DNA of 7,569 nt from Candidatus Fermentibacterota bacterium (GTDB lineage: Bacteria; Fermentibacterota; Fermentibacteria; Fermentibacterales; Fermentibacteraceae): the NCBI GenBank assembly GCA_022703195.1, contig JAKLEF010000093.1, forward strand, positions 1 through 7,569, given 5' to 3'. A program made the position numbers and the translations under genes. Within the stretch, counting starts at the first letter, position 1, and each line of letters begins with the position of its first letter. This document shows positions 1 to 6,104 of this stretch, in pieces. The notes under the pieces were generated by a model. It was not told the origin of the DNA. It worked only from the letters and a program-made list of their open reading frames with translations, and searched no databases.

Positions 1-129
1 CGACAGCTCAACGTCCGGATACTCGGCCGCCGTGCGGATGGCCACCTCGCGCCACAGCCGCGACACGTCGAGCACGTTGGCCTTGTCCACGGAGCACAGC
101 TTCTTTCCTCGCTTGCGGGCGATCTCGCA
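1..129 (-). CDS. leuB: 3-isopropylmalate dehydrogenase (LeuB), internal fragment
   Basis: Reading the minus strand from about 126 to 1 gives some 42 codons that match the central part of isopropylmalate dehydrogenase: an ARKRGKK segment, then SVDKANVL, then SRLWREV and EYPDVELS. In the family the lysine of SVDKAN is a catalytic residue of the NAD-dependent oxidative decarboxylation of 3-isopropylmalate in leucine synthesis. The family is usually 350-370 residues, so only about an eighth is present. The downstream part runs off the left window edge. The upstream part does not continue past about 126-132, where the reading becomes RRPC and the similarity to LeuB is lost. All five arginine codons here are CGN, unlike the AGG-rich genes that follow. 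There is no start codon or upstream signal, so this is a broken piece, not a gene start. Confidence 0.85.
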
Positions 130-155
130 GGGTCGCCGCTCCCAGTCCCGGGAGG
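126..155. other. Chimeric junction between two truncated genes
   Basis: Minus-strand LeuB similarity stops near 126. Plus-strand similarity to an FAD amine-oxidase/mutase-type protein is convincing from about 157 onward. Both genes are cut in mid-domain within some 30 bp and lie in opposite orientations, with no inverted repeat, transposase or target duplication visible at the join. An assembly chimera at a contig end is the simplest reading; a real inversion or illegitimate recombination is the alternative. The exact break cannot be placed from this sequence alone. Confidence 0.65.
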
Positions 156-426
156 CGTCACCGATGTCTGGACCGGAAGGCTCACCCACGCATACCCGGT
201 CTACAGGATGGGTTTCGAGCACGACCTCCGGACGGTATCGGAATGGTCGCTGTCGGATCCCCGCCTGGTCCTGATCGGACGACAGGGCCTCTTCGCCCAC
301 GACAATCTCCACCATGCCATCGAGACGGGCCTGGCGGCAGCCGACTGCCTCGCGGGCCCCGGCTTCGACACCGGTGCCTGGAGGAGATGTCTCGAAGACT
401 TCCGCCGGCACCGCGTCAGCGACTGA
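130..426 (+). CDS. FAD-dependent amine oxidase / UDP-galactopyranose mutase-like protein, C-terminal fragment
   Basis: The plus frame is open from the window start and ends at TGA 424-426, but only about 157 onward looks native. The segment HAYPVYRMGFEHDL followed by LIGRQGLFAHDNLHHAI and then ETGLAAADCL is the C-terminal FAD-binding signature of the NAD(P)-binding Rossmann amine-oxidase superfamily. It is closest to the UDP-galactopyranose-mutase-like / protoporphyrinogen-oxidase-like members often found in polysaccharide loci (family knowledge). The GR.G.F and downstream Gly-Leu-Ala-Ala helix would contact the flavin. The N-terminal Rossmann GxGxxG part and most of the protein are missing because of the junction upstream. 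Arginine codons include AGG and AGA, as in the genes to the right. Its stop codon lies 2 bp from the convergent stop of the next gene. The exact substrate is unknown. Confidence 0.7.
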   Translation, partial: GSPLPVPGGVTDVWTGRLTHAYPVYRMGFEHDLRTVSEWSLSDPRLVLIGRQGLFAHDNLHHAIETGLAAADCLAGPGFDTGAWRRCLEDFRRHRVSD

Positions 427-434
427 GCTCAGTC
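421..434. repeat. 14-bp perfect palindrome spanning two convergent stop codons
   Basis: GACTGAGCTCAGTC is a perfect palindrome centred between 427 and 428. It contains the TGA stop of the plus-strand gene (424-426) and the TGA stop of the minus-strand gene (429-431, seen as TCA). In RNA it could form a 5-bp stem with an AGCT loop in either direction. No T-tract follows on either side, so a bidirectional intrinsic terminator is possible but weak. Six of the 14 bases are palindromic simply because both genes end in TGA. Confidence 0.5.
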
Positions 435-1793
435 TGAGCGGCCGGGCCAGAGGATGGTGGCCGAGGAATCGGCCATGCTTATCTGGACGAGGTTTTCGAT
501 GTAGCCCCTGGCCTTGTCTCTGGCCATCTGAGAGACGCTTTCCTGAGAATACCCCAGGGGTCCTGCGAGGGCGGGATAGCCGGTCAGTATGACCGAGCCG
601 TCGACGAGGGCCTCACCCCTGGCCACGATGTCCCTGACGGCGCAGCGGTAGGCTATCCCGGGAGCGCATATCCTCGATGTCTCCACCGAGCCCCAGAACG
701 CGAACGCGAGAACCACCACCGTCGCGAGAACGGCCCGGATGCGTGAGGGGATCCAGTCTTCCCACGAGAGGATGCCCGCGAGGATCATCGAGTAGCCGAG
801 CGACGGCATCCAGTGGAAGCTGTGCTGGATCCATACGAATGCGAACGGGGCGATGGTGCACAGGCAGAGGAAGGCGCCGAACCTGACCTCGCGCGGCAGC
901 TTCCGGATGAGCGACACCGATGCCAGGGCCGCGATGGACGCCGCGCCTATCAGAACCGGATCGATGAAGAACGACATTCCGGTCCCCTCGGCCACGAAAC
1001 GCCCGAACTGCGCGAGATAGGCCGTCCCCGTGTGAAGCGTCCCGACGTCCCCGAGAGGAAGGGACATCAGGGTGCGGATTCCGAATCCGGCGACCGGGAC
1101 GACGATGGCTGAGATCCAGGCGGTCTTCGTCCGTCCGAGCACCTCCCTGACGCTCCAGCCCCCTGATATGGAAAGCCATGCGAACGGCAGGGCGAAACCG
1201 GCCGCCGCGCTCTCCTTGGAGAGGAACCCGGCCAGCAGCAGCAGGACCAGGAGTATCTGCCTGCCCTGTCCCGGCCGCCTGGCGACCCAGCCGTCCGCCT
1301 CCCTGAGCGCCAGGAGGAGGAAGAGGGCAGCGAGCCTGTCGTTCCGCCCCGTCATCGAGGCCAGGGACCATCCCTGGGCCGGCAGCAGCATCCAGAAGAC
1401 GATCGTGAGCCATGCCGCCCACCTGCTCCAGGATTTGAGCAGGACCTGAGCGATCACCCCGAAGGTCGCCCACGAGAGCAGGAAGTCCGTGAGATGGTAG
1501 AACCTGTAGTCGGTCCCGAACAGCATGAAGTCCGAGAGGAACGTGATGCTGTAGACCGGCCTGACCAGACCCCATCTGAGCGACTCCCCCAGCGCCCAGG
1601 AGACGTTCGCGTTGCCCCTGAAAAGGAACTCCTCGATGAACCGGACCGCGGTTTCGGAGTCGAAGGGGACGAAGAAGACCAGCGGCCTCGCCAGGGCGGT
1701 GACGATCGGATAGAGGATCAGCGCTGCGGCGAGCCCCCTCCCTCCGGAGAGCCATCCCGCAACCCCGCCTGCCTCCTTCGAGCCCCTGATCAT
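429..1793 (-). CDS. Polytopic GT-C glycosyltransferase, TMTC-like (454 aa)
   Basis: A hydrophobic 454-residue protein with roughly ten predicted membrane segments. Motifs match the tetratricopeptide-less N-terminal part of TMTC / PMT-type mannosyltransferase relatives: FYHLTDFLLSW near 98-108, P138 followed by MTGRNDRLAALF at 147-158, and FLSKESAAAGFALPF at 190-204, where the family has GRxDLLA and LSKE. The acidic first loop (PFDSE, 43-47) may hold the catalytic acid. Residues 375-454 form a soluble tail carrying VILTG. GT-C enzymes transfer sugars from polyprenyl-phosphate donors on the periplasmic face; donor and acceptor here are unknown. I chose ATG 1793 because its ATGA overlaps the stop of the upstream radical SAM gene and GGGAGGAGGG (1813-1804) lies about ten bases before it. 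The same frame stays open further upstream, but that part is only a shadow of the radical SAM gene. Confidence 0.75.
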   Translation of the reverse strand: MIRGSKEAGGVAGWLSGGRGLAAALILYPIVTALARPLVFFVPFDSETAVRFIEEFLFRGNANVSWALGESLRWGLVRPVYSITFLSDFMLFGTDYRFYHLTDFLLSWATFGVIAQVLLKSWSRWAAWLTIVFWMLLPAQGWSLASMTGRNDRLAALFLLLALREADGWVARRPGQGRQILLVLLLLAGFLSKESAAAGFALPFAWLSISGGWSVREVLGRTKTAWISAIVVPVAGFGIRTLMSLPLGDVGTLHTGTAYLAQFGRFVAEGTGMSFFIDPVLIGAASIAALASVSLIRKLPREVRFGAFLCLCTIAPFAFVWIQHSFHWMPSLGYSMILAGILSWEDWIPSRIRAVLATVVVLAFAFWGSVETSRICAPGIAYRCAVRDIVARGEALVDGSVILTGYPALAGPLGYSQESVSQMARDKARGYIENLVQISMADSSATILWPGRSD

Positions 1794-1813
1794 CCCAGGA
1801 CGTCCCTCCTCCC
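1790..1813 (-). promoter_or_regulatory. ATGA stop/start overlap with purine-rich ribosome binding site
   Basis: TGA of the radical SAM gene (1792-1790) and ATG of the TMTC-like gene (1793-1791) share two bases. The Shine-Dalgarno stretch GGGAGGAGGG at 1813-1804 lies inside the 3' end of the upstream gene, ten to eleven bases from the ATG. This is the usual layout for translational coupling and fixes the start of the downstream gene. Confidence 0.75.
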
Positions 1814-3325
1814 ATCGATCTCCAGCATGGCGAGATGGGCGGCCCGGAACCATCTCGGGGTCCGGGTGAGTATGGACCGGAGCCCGGGGTTCGAGGCCCT
1901 CGCCTCCGACATGAATCTCCTGACCTCGTGCCTCGGCGATTCCCCGGATGTCGTGAACGGCAGATAGAGCCTGATCCTGTCCCCCCCGCGCAGCCTGTGG
2001 GCGGGTCGGATGCCGAATTCTCCGGCTCTCTCGGCGAGTTCGCAGTTCACCGGCATGTTGAAGACCGAGATGTTGGCATAGTCGATCTCTGCGGCATGCC
2101 TCTCGATGAAGTCCACCGTCTCTATCCTCGATTGCGCGTCCTCTCCGGGCAGGCCGAACAGGAAATAGCAGTATGTCCTGATGCCCAGGCCCGCGGCCCT
2201 CCTCACGGCCTCGCCCGAGGTGCCGGGATCGGTCCCCTTGCAGAAGGTGTCGAGCAGTCTGCCGTCGGCCGATTCGACTCCGAACTGGAGCATCGCGCAC
2301 CCGGACTCGGCAGCCTTCTCCAGCAGGTCGCCCTCCAGTATGTCGCGGGAAGGCCGGGCGAATCCGTAGAATGCTGCTCCGGCTGCTCTCAGGGAAGGCA
2401 GCGCCTGATCAAGGAACCCCGGGGCCAGGGCGGAATCGAGCAGGTGGATCACCGGTCTCTTCGAGGAGAACTCCCGGGGCGCGTCCTCCAGGAGCGATAC
2501 AAGGGCGTCGGGTCCCACCCTGCGGAAGGGCTGGGTCCTGTCCGGGCAGAAGAGGCACCTGTTCCAGAAGCATCCCGTGCTGAGCGCGAAGGGCACCACC
2601 GGTCTGGGCGAGATGTAGTCGGTTCTGCCCGTCGTCAGAGGCCACCTCAGATGGCCCAGCATCGACTCACGGGGATCGATCCCCGCGAGGGAGCCGCCAT
2701 CTCCGTATTCTATCCGGCCCAGAGCCCCGCCCAGCTCCACGCTTCCCTCCCCGGTCTCCTTCAGGCTGTTCAGGAGGGAGCCTCCTGCTGTAGTCGGGAT
2801 GCCTCTCCGCGAGATGTGCTTCACCGCGTCGATGGCCCCGGCGAGCTGGGACAGGTAGGAGACCGAGACCAGGACCTCCCGCGGCTTCAGTTCGTCCAGG
2901 GCCGGATCGAGGACCCGCTCGTAGAGATCCCCGAACGGGGCGGAGCCCTCTTCGCAGATGGCCAGTATACGGGAAGGGGAGTGGTTGCCCGTAGGTGGCT
3001 CCAGATCCATCAGTGTCGTTCTCCAGCCGGTTCTGAGGGATTCGGCGGCCAGGGAGCGGTGCAGGAATCCGCAAGCCGTCCTGTGGTTCTGCGGGGTGAA
3101 TCCACCTCTCACGCCGCGCAGGAACTCGAGAGCCTTCGAGACCTGGCCGTCGCCTCCGCTTTCGAAGATGCCCATATAGAACTCGAGGGACAGGTCCAGC
3201 AGGACTGCCTCCAGGCCCCTGGCCCTCAGTGCAGCCGCGAGCAGGAAGGCGCCCGAGGGAGGCTCGGAAGGTGCGCAGGCGGGTGGCGCAACTATCAGGA
3301 AATCAGTCCGTGTGCGTCCGCTCAA
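1790..3325 (-). CDS. Cobalamin-binding-type radical SAM protein (511 aa)
   Basis: The N-terminal region (about 8-235) has the alpha/beta layout of B12-binding radical SAM enzymes: FLIVAPP at 9-15, GAFLLAAALRARGLEAVLLD at 25-44, VLVSVSYLSQ at 151-160 and a TTAGGS turn at 178-183. The radical SAM core follows with cysteines C252, C257 and C260 (GCFWNRCLFC), to bind a 4Fe-4S cluster and SAM. It continues with FGVESADGRLLDTFCKGT at 348-365, where the family has GxES...KG, and YFLFGLPGED at 387-396, where the family has GLPGE. Cluster spacing is CX4CX2C, one residue longer than the common CX3CX2C. Such enzymes methylate unreactive carbons or rearrange lipids, sugars, peptides or tetrapyrroles; the substrate here is unknown. 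It starts at TTG 3325, overlapping the upstream GT-C gene by 23 bp, and ends in an ATGA overlap with the next gene. Confidence 0.85.
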   Translation of the reverse strand: MSGRTRTDFLIVAPPACAPSEPPSGAFLLAAALRARGLEAVLLDLSLEFYMGIFESGGDGQVSKALEFLRGVRGGFTPQNHRTACGFLHRSLAAESLRTGWRTTLMDLEPPTGNHSPSRILAICEEGSAPFGDLYERVLDPALDELKPREVLVSVSYLSQLAGAIDAVKHISRRGIPTTAGGSLLNSLKETGEGSVELGGALGRIEYGDGGSLAGIDPRESMLGHLRWPLTTGRTDYISPRPVVPFALSTGCFWNRCLFCPDRTQPFRRVGPDALVSLLEDAPREFSSKRPVIHLLDSALAPGFLDQALPSLRAAGAAFYGFARPSRDILEGDLLEKAAESGCAMLQFGVESADGRLLDTFCKGTDPGTSGEAVRRAAGLGIRTYCYFLFGLPGEDAQSRIETVDFIERHAAEIDYANISVFNMPVNCELAERAGEFGIRPAHRLRGGDRIRLYLPFTTSGESPRHEVRRFMSEARASNPGLRSILTRTPRWFRAAHLAMLEIDGRRDVLG

Positions 3326-4799
3326 TCAGCATCACCTGCATGACCGAACCCGGGACCCCGGGGAGCAGGTCGCCGTTCGGGAAGAGGTCAACCAGTGAAG
3401 GCCCTCCCCAGTAATCCATCACGATCCAGACCCTCCGCCCCGAAGCGGAGAGGCTGTCGGCCAGCGATACAGGATCGAGCTTGCCGGGCGCTGCGGCATC
3501 CGGGAGATACGGGTTTCCGCCCGTGGCGTCCACGACCTCGAGGTCGGAGTGGGAGTAGAAGTTCCAGGCCTGCGTCATGGAGCGGGCTCCGGTCAGGATC
3601 ACCACGTCGCCCTGGGACGATGCCTCCTCGACCTGGGCGGTCGCCGCCCTCCAGTCGCTCCTGTGGTACGGGAAGGCCCGGGTACCGTAGTACCCTGAAA
3701 GGAGCAGAGCGCAGACTGCCACTGACAGGAGCCCGAACCACCGGCGGCCGTCCGAGGCGATCGCGATCATGATCGCCGTGGCGAGCCAGCCCAGCGGGAA
3801 CTGCCTGGCGGTCGGATCGTCGACGAGGAAGAGCAGCAGAGGGACGAACAAGAGCGCCGCGAGCCAGAGGATGTCCGCCCGGGAGACCCTCCTCCCGGTC
3901 AGGCAGGATGCGAGCGCGAAGAGCTGCACCGCCGCGCCCGCCGCAAGGGCTGCGAGATAGCGCGGGACGTGCACTATTTCGGCCAGGGATTCCGGAAGCA
4001 GCCCTCCCGACAGGAATCTTGCGAGGATGGAGGGCGCCCGGTGGACTAGTCGGACGAAATCGAGACCGCTGTCTCCGGATCGGGTCAGCCGGCTCGATCT
4101 CTCCGCGAGCTCCGCCGGCAGCGCGAGGAGTACCGGAAACGAGAGCGCGAATATGGCCGTCACCGCGAGGATGGGCTTGGTCCGCGCCACTCTCTCCGCC
4201 GGCGGGATCGTGAAATAGAGGCCCAGGGCGGCTCCGACCGACAGGGCGAAGATGAGCTGGACCCAGACTCCTGTCGAGCTCACGGCCACGAATCCCAGGA
4301 GGGCATTCTGGGAACCTCGCCAGGCTTCGTCAGCGAGATGGATCGCCCAGATCGAAAGGGCTGCCATGGGGCCGTATATCCAGGCCTCCTGGCCCAGGGA
4401 CACGCTCCAGGGGCAGAGCGCCCAGCAAAGGGCCGCGCAGGCGGCACCCCACGATCCGGATCTCCGTTTCAGGAAGAGGAAGAGCGGGACAGAGGCCGAT
4501 GCCGAGATGACGGCTATCAGTGCACGAAGGCCCGATTCCCCCGGTCCGAACAGCCGGGTCGAGAGCCAGATGATGGCCATCCCGCCGCCCGGGTGCGGCG
4601 TCCCGCCCGGAAAGAGCCGGACGGCCTCCAGGAAGGGCAGCCCGGCAAGCCCGGCGGCGTAGGCCTCGTCGGCCCAGAGGCTCTTGGATCCAAGCAGCAT
4701 CAGCCTCGCTGCCAGGGCGACGAACAGGACGGCTGCAGGCAGCAGCCGGTCCCATCTCGTCCGGTTTGCCGGGGACGTGGTCGCTTCATGGGATAGCAT
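3303..4799 (-). CDS. GT-C membrane glycosyltransferase, PMT_2/ArnT-like (498 aa)
   Basis: A polytopic membrane protein with about ten hydrophobic segments from residue 19 to 370 and a soluble C-terminal part (about 375-498). The first external loop has SLWADEAY (40-47) with the acidic pair D44-E45, the catalytic-loop signature of PMT/ArnT-type GT-C enzymes. HPGGGMAIIWLSTRLFG (69-85) and QEAWIYGPMAALSIWAI (137-153) match the HPP...LFG and aRxYal segments of the same group. The tail begins YHRSDWRAA (378-386) and DVVILTG (398-404), typical of this family's C-terminal domain. Enzymes of this type move sugars from polyprenyl-phosphate donors to lipid or protein outside the inner membrane. ATG 4799 was chosen: it gives a normal short cytoplasmic head before the first membrane segment, and a promoter abuts it. 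The in-frame extension to 4925 would run through the promoter and into the divergent gene. Confidence 0.8.
   Translation of the reverse strand: MLSHEATTSPANRTRWDRLLPAAVLFVALAARLMLLGSKSLWADEAYAAGLAGLPFLEAVRLFPGGTPHPGGGMAIIWLSTRLFGPGESGLRALIAVISASASVPLFLFLKRRSGSWGAACAALCWALCPWSVSLGQEAWIYGPMAALSIWAIHLADEAWRGSQNALLGFVAVSSTGVWVQLIFALSVGAALGLYFTIPPAERVARTKPILAVTAIFALSFPVLLALPAELAERSSRLTRSGDSGLDFVRLVHRAPSILARFLSGGLLPESLAEIVHVPRYLAALAAGAAVQLFALASCLTGRRVSRADILWLAALLFVPLLLFLVDDPTARQFPLGWLATAIMIAIASDGRRWFGLLSVAVCALLLSGYYGTRAFPYHRSDWRAATAQVEEASSQGDVVILTGARSMTQAWNFYSHSDLEVVDATGGNPYLPDAAAPGKLDPVSLADSLSASGRRVWIVMDYWGGPSLVDLFPNGDLLPGVPGSVMQVMLIERTHTD
3323..3337 (-). promoter_or_regulatory. AGGTGA ribosome binding site for a TTG start
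   Basis: AGGTGA (3337-3332) sits six bases upstream of TTG (3325-3323). An in-frame TGA (3328-3326) directly precedes the TTG, and the first strand of the B12-type fold begins seven codons later, so no earlier start is possible and a later one would cut into the fold. The site lies inside the 3' end of the upstream glycosyltransferase gene. Confidence 0.7.
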
Positions 4800-4833
4800 A
4801 TCGGATTCTACGGCTGTGAGGCGTTTTCGACAA
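4797..4833 (-). promoter_or_regulatory. Sigma70-type promoter giving a leaderless transcript for the minus-strand operon
   Basis: On the minus strand TTGTCG (4833-4828, 4 of 6 to consensus) is followed by exactly 17 bases and TAGAAT (4810-4805, 5 of 6). Only five bases, CCGAT, separate the -10 box from ATG 4799-4797, so transcription would begin at or within a base or two of the start codon. No Shine-Dalgarno sequence precedes this ATG, which fits leaderless translation. The promoter would serve all three overlapping minus-strand genes down to 429. Confidence 0.55.
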
Positions 4834-4859
4834 TGAGGCTCCCGGAGCGGGCCTCGAAA
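4825..4859. promoter_or_regulatory. Nested inverted repeats in the divergent intergenic region (possible operator)
   Basis: The 91-bp gap between the divergent genes contains TTTCGA (4825-4830) facing TCGAAA (4854-4859), GAGGC (4835-4839) facing GCCTC (4851-4855), and GCTCC-C-GGAGC (4838-4848). TGAGGC also occurs twice as a direct repeat (4817-4822 and 4834-4839), 17 bp apart. The left TTTCGA arm overlaps the -35 box of the minus-strand promoter, so a bound regulator could block the operon. The arms are short and no regulator gene lies in the window. Confidence 0.3.
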
Positions 4860-4890
4860 GGCAATAATCGGGCATGACGCGCGGGGGTGC

Positions 4891-5841
4891 ATGGTGATCG
4901 ATCCTTCGGCAATCCTCGAAGACATCCGGAGGAGATACTCGGTCGCCGGGCTGCCGGCCTATGTGCGGCGGTTCAGGAAAAGACCCGCGCGAGCCTGCAC
5001 AGACCCCGGCGAACCCTGGGAGAGGCTCTCCTGCAGGACTCTGGACGGCTGGAGATTCACGGCTCCGCACATCCGGAGGGGCGACAGGGTCGCGATCCTC
5101 GTCCACGGCCTGCACGGCGACCTCGCAAGGATGGTCGCGCTCTCGGAGATGTTCGCCAGGAAGGGCATCTCGGCCATCCTGGCCCCGGTGCGGGGCCATG
5201 ACGGACATCCCTGCGGGAAGACCACCGGAGGGCCCGAGGAGGCCTTCGACGCTGCGGCGGTCGTGGATGCCGCCATCGAAGCCGGGTACCCCCCGGGGGA
5301 CATCCTCGTCTACGGTTCCTCGATGGGGGCCGCTGTGGCCGTGAAGACCGCCTGCATCTTCACGCAGACCCCCCTGGGCGGTGTGATCGCACATGCCTGC
5401 TACACGGACTTCTTCGGAGCCGCCAGACAGAAGCTGGGCCCGTTCCGGACCCGGATGCTGAAGGCCCTGCTACCCTCCGCTCCCCGCAGGAGCCTCGAGG
5501 ATTTCAGGCCGGCCGACTACGCCAGGGCCTGCCCCGGCCGGACGCCCATGGTCTTCCTGAGCGGGACGCGCGATTCGGTCTGCCCGCCCGAGATGGGCTC
5601 AGCGCTGGCCGATGCATCGGCCAGGGGGCTCTTCATGGCGCTGGGCGGTGCGGGCCATCCCAGGTGGGAGCATCCCGAGCTCCAGAACTCGTGGCAGCTC
5701 GAAAAGGCGCTCGGGCTGGCGATGGACTGGATGGACGGGAACATGACCGTGGAGGGGACCCTCTTCATTGACGAGGAGTGCAGTTTCCGCAATGTTCCGC
5801 GACTAAGGAAGGGCATATCCAGAAGCGGGAAGGCGAGATGA
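4891..5841 (+). CDS. Alpha/beta hydrolase, S33/Hydrolase_4-like (316 aa)
   Basis: A complete alpha/beta-hydrolase. The oxyanion-hole HG motif is in AILVHGLHGD (68-77), the nucleophile elbow is YGSSMGA with Ser144, the acid is probably Asp228 in SGTRDSVCPP, and the base is His256 in GGAGHPRWEH. The strand-turn LAPVRGHDGHP (97-107) is typical of esterase, lysophospholipase or BAAT-type members. There is no signal peptide or membrane segment, so it is probably cytoplasmic; the substrate cannot be read from sequence. Residues 284-316 form a basic tail beyond the fold. ATG 4891 or GTG 4894 may start it: GGGGG (4883-4887) is three bases from the ATG and six from the GTG, so the GTG has the better spacing. 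The stop overlaps the next gene as ATGA. It is divergent from the glycosyltransferase operon. Confidence 0.85.
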   Translation: MVIDPSAILEDIRRRYSVAGLPAYVRRFRKRPARACTDPGEPWERLSCRTLDGWRFTAPHIRRGDRVAILVHGLHGDLARMVALSEMFARKGISAILAPVRGHDGHPCGKTTGGPEEAFDAAAVVDAAIEAGYPPGDILVYGSSMGAAVAVKTACIFTQTPLGGVIAHACYTDFFGAARQKLGPFRTRMLKALLPSAPRRSLEDFRPADYARACPGRTPMVFLSGTRDSVCPPEMGSALADASARGLFMALGGAGHPRWEHPELQNSWQLEKALGLAMDWMDGNMTVEGTLFIDEECSFRNVPRLRKGISRSGKAR

Positions 5842-6101
5842 AGGGCTTCAAGGAGTCGGGCGAACTGGCGATGGCCTTCGCCTCCGTCCTCAGGGACATG
5901 AACAGCGAGTTCGCCGAGTCCGACCATCTGCCGGTCTCGAGCGACTCCGACTACGAGGCCTACCAGGCCCTGATGGCCAGGCTCGTGCTCCTTCAGCGCG
6001 AACTGGACGACTTCATCGACAGGGCCATGGCCCTCGAGACCACGATGCAGGAGGCTCCCTTCCAGATCCTCGACTTCTCGTCGGAATGGGAAGGCTTCTG
6101 A
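5838..6101 (+). CDS. Small acidic helical protein of unknown function (87 aa)
   Basis: An 87-residue protein rich in Glu, Asp, Ala, Leu and Met, predicted mostly helical. Helix 1 covers about 5-26, followed by a Ser/Asp-rich linker (SSDSD, 34-38). A long amphipathic helix at about 39-71 (LVLLQRELDDFIDRAMALE) could form a coiled coil. The tail ends in aromatic residues, EWEGF. I recognise no family. ATG 5838 was chosen because it overlaps the hydrolase stop (ATGA) and GGGAAGG lies a few bases upstream. An earlier in-frame ATG at 5778 would lie 64 bp inside the hydrolase gene. Coupling suggests it is made together with the hydrolase and may bind or regulate it, which is inference. Its stop lies 3 bp from the stop of the convergent gene. 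Confidence 0.65.
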   Translation: MKGFKESGELAMAFASVLRDMNSEFAESDHLPVSSDSDYEAYQALMARLVLLQRELDDFIDRAMALETTMQEAPFQILDFSSEWEGF

Positions 6102-6104
6102 CAG

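Noticed and set aside
613..1815. 400-codon minus-strand frame overlapping the TMTC-like gene
   Set aside because: Arg/Gly-rich shadow in a different frame; the hydrophobic frame with family motifs is the real gene.
1794..2300. 169-codon N-terminal extension of the TMTC-like gene in the same frame
   Set aside because: It lies wholly inside the radical SAM gene in another frame, is Arg/Gly/His-rich with no membrane segments or motifs, and the ATGA start at 1793 with a ribosome binding site explains the gene.
1835..3343. Long plus-strand open frame (502 codons) antisense to the radical SAM gene
   Set aside because: Composition is Arg/Gly/Glu/Gln-rich low-complexity shadow of a high-GC gene; it has no recognisable motif, while the opposite strand has complete family motifs.
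4800..4925. 42-codon upstream extension of the first glycosyltransferase to the earliest start
   Set aside because: It would cross the promoter region and the start of the divergent hydrolase, and it encodes no membrane or signal feature.
5778..5837. Earlier ATG for the 87-aa protein
   Set aside because: It would overlap the hydrolase gene by 64 bp; ATG 5838 has ATGA coupling and a purine-rich site.
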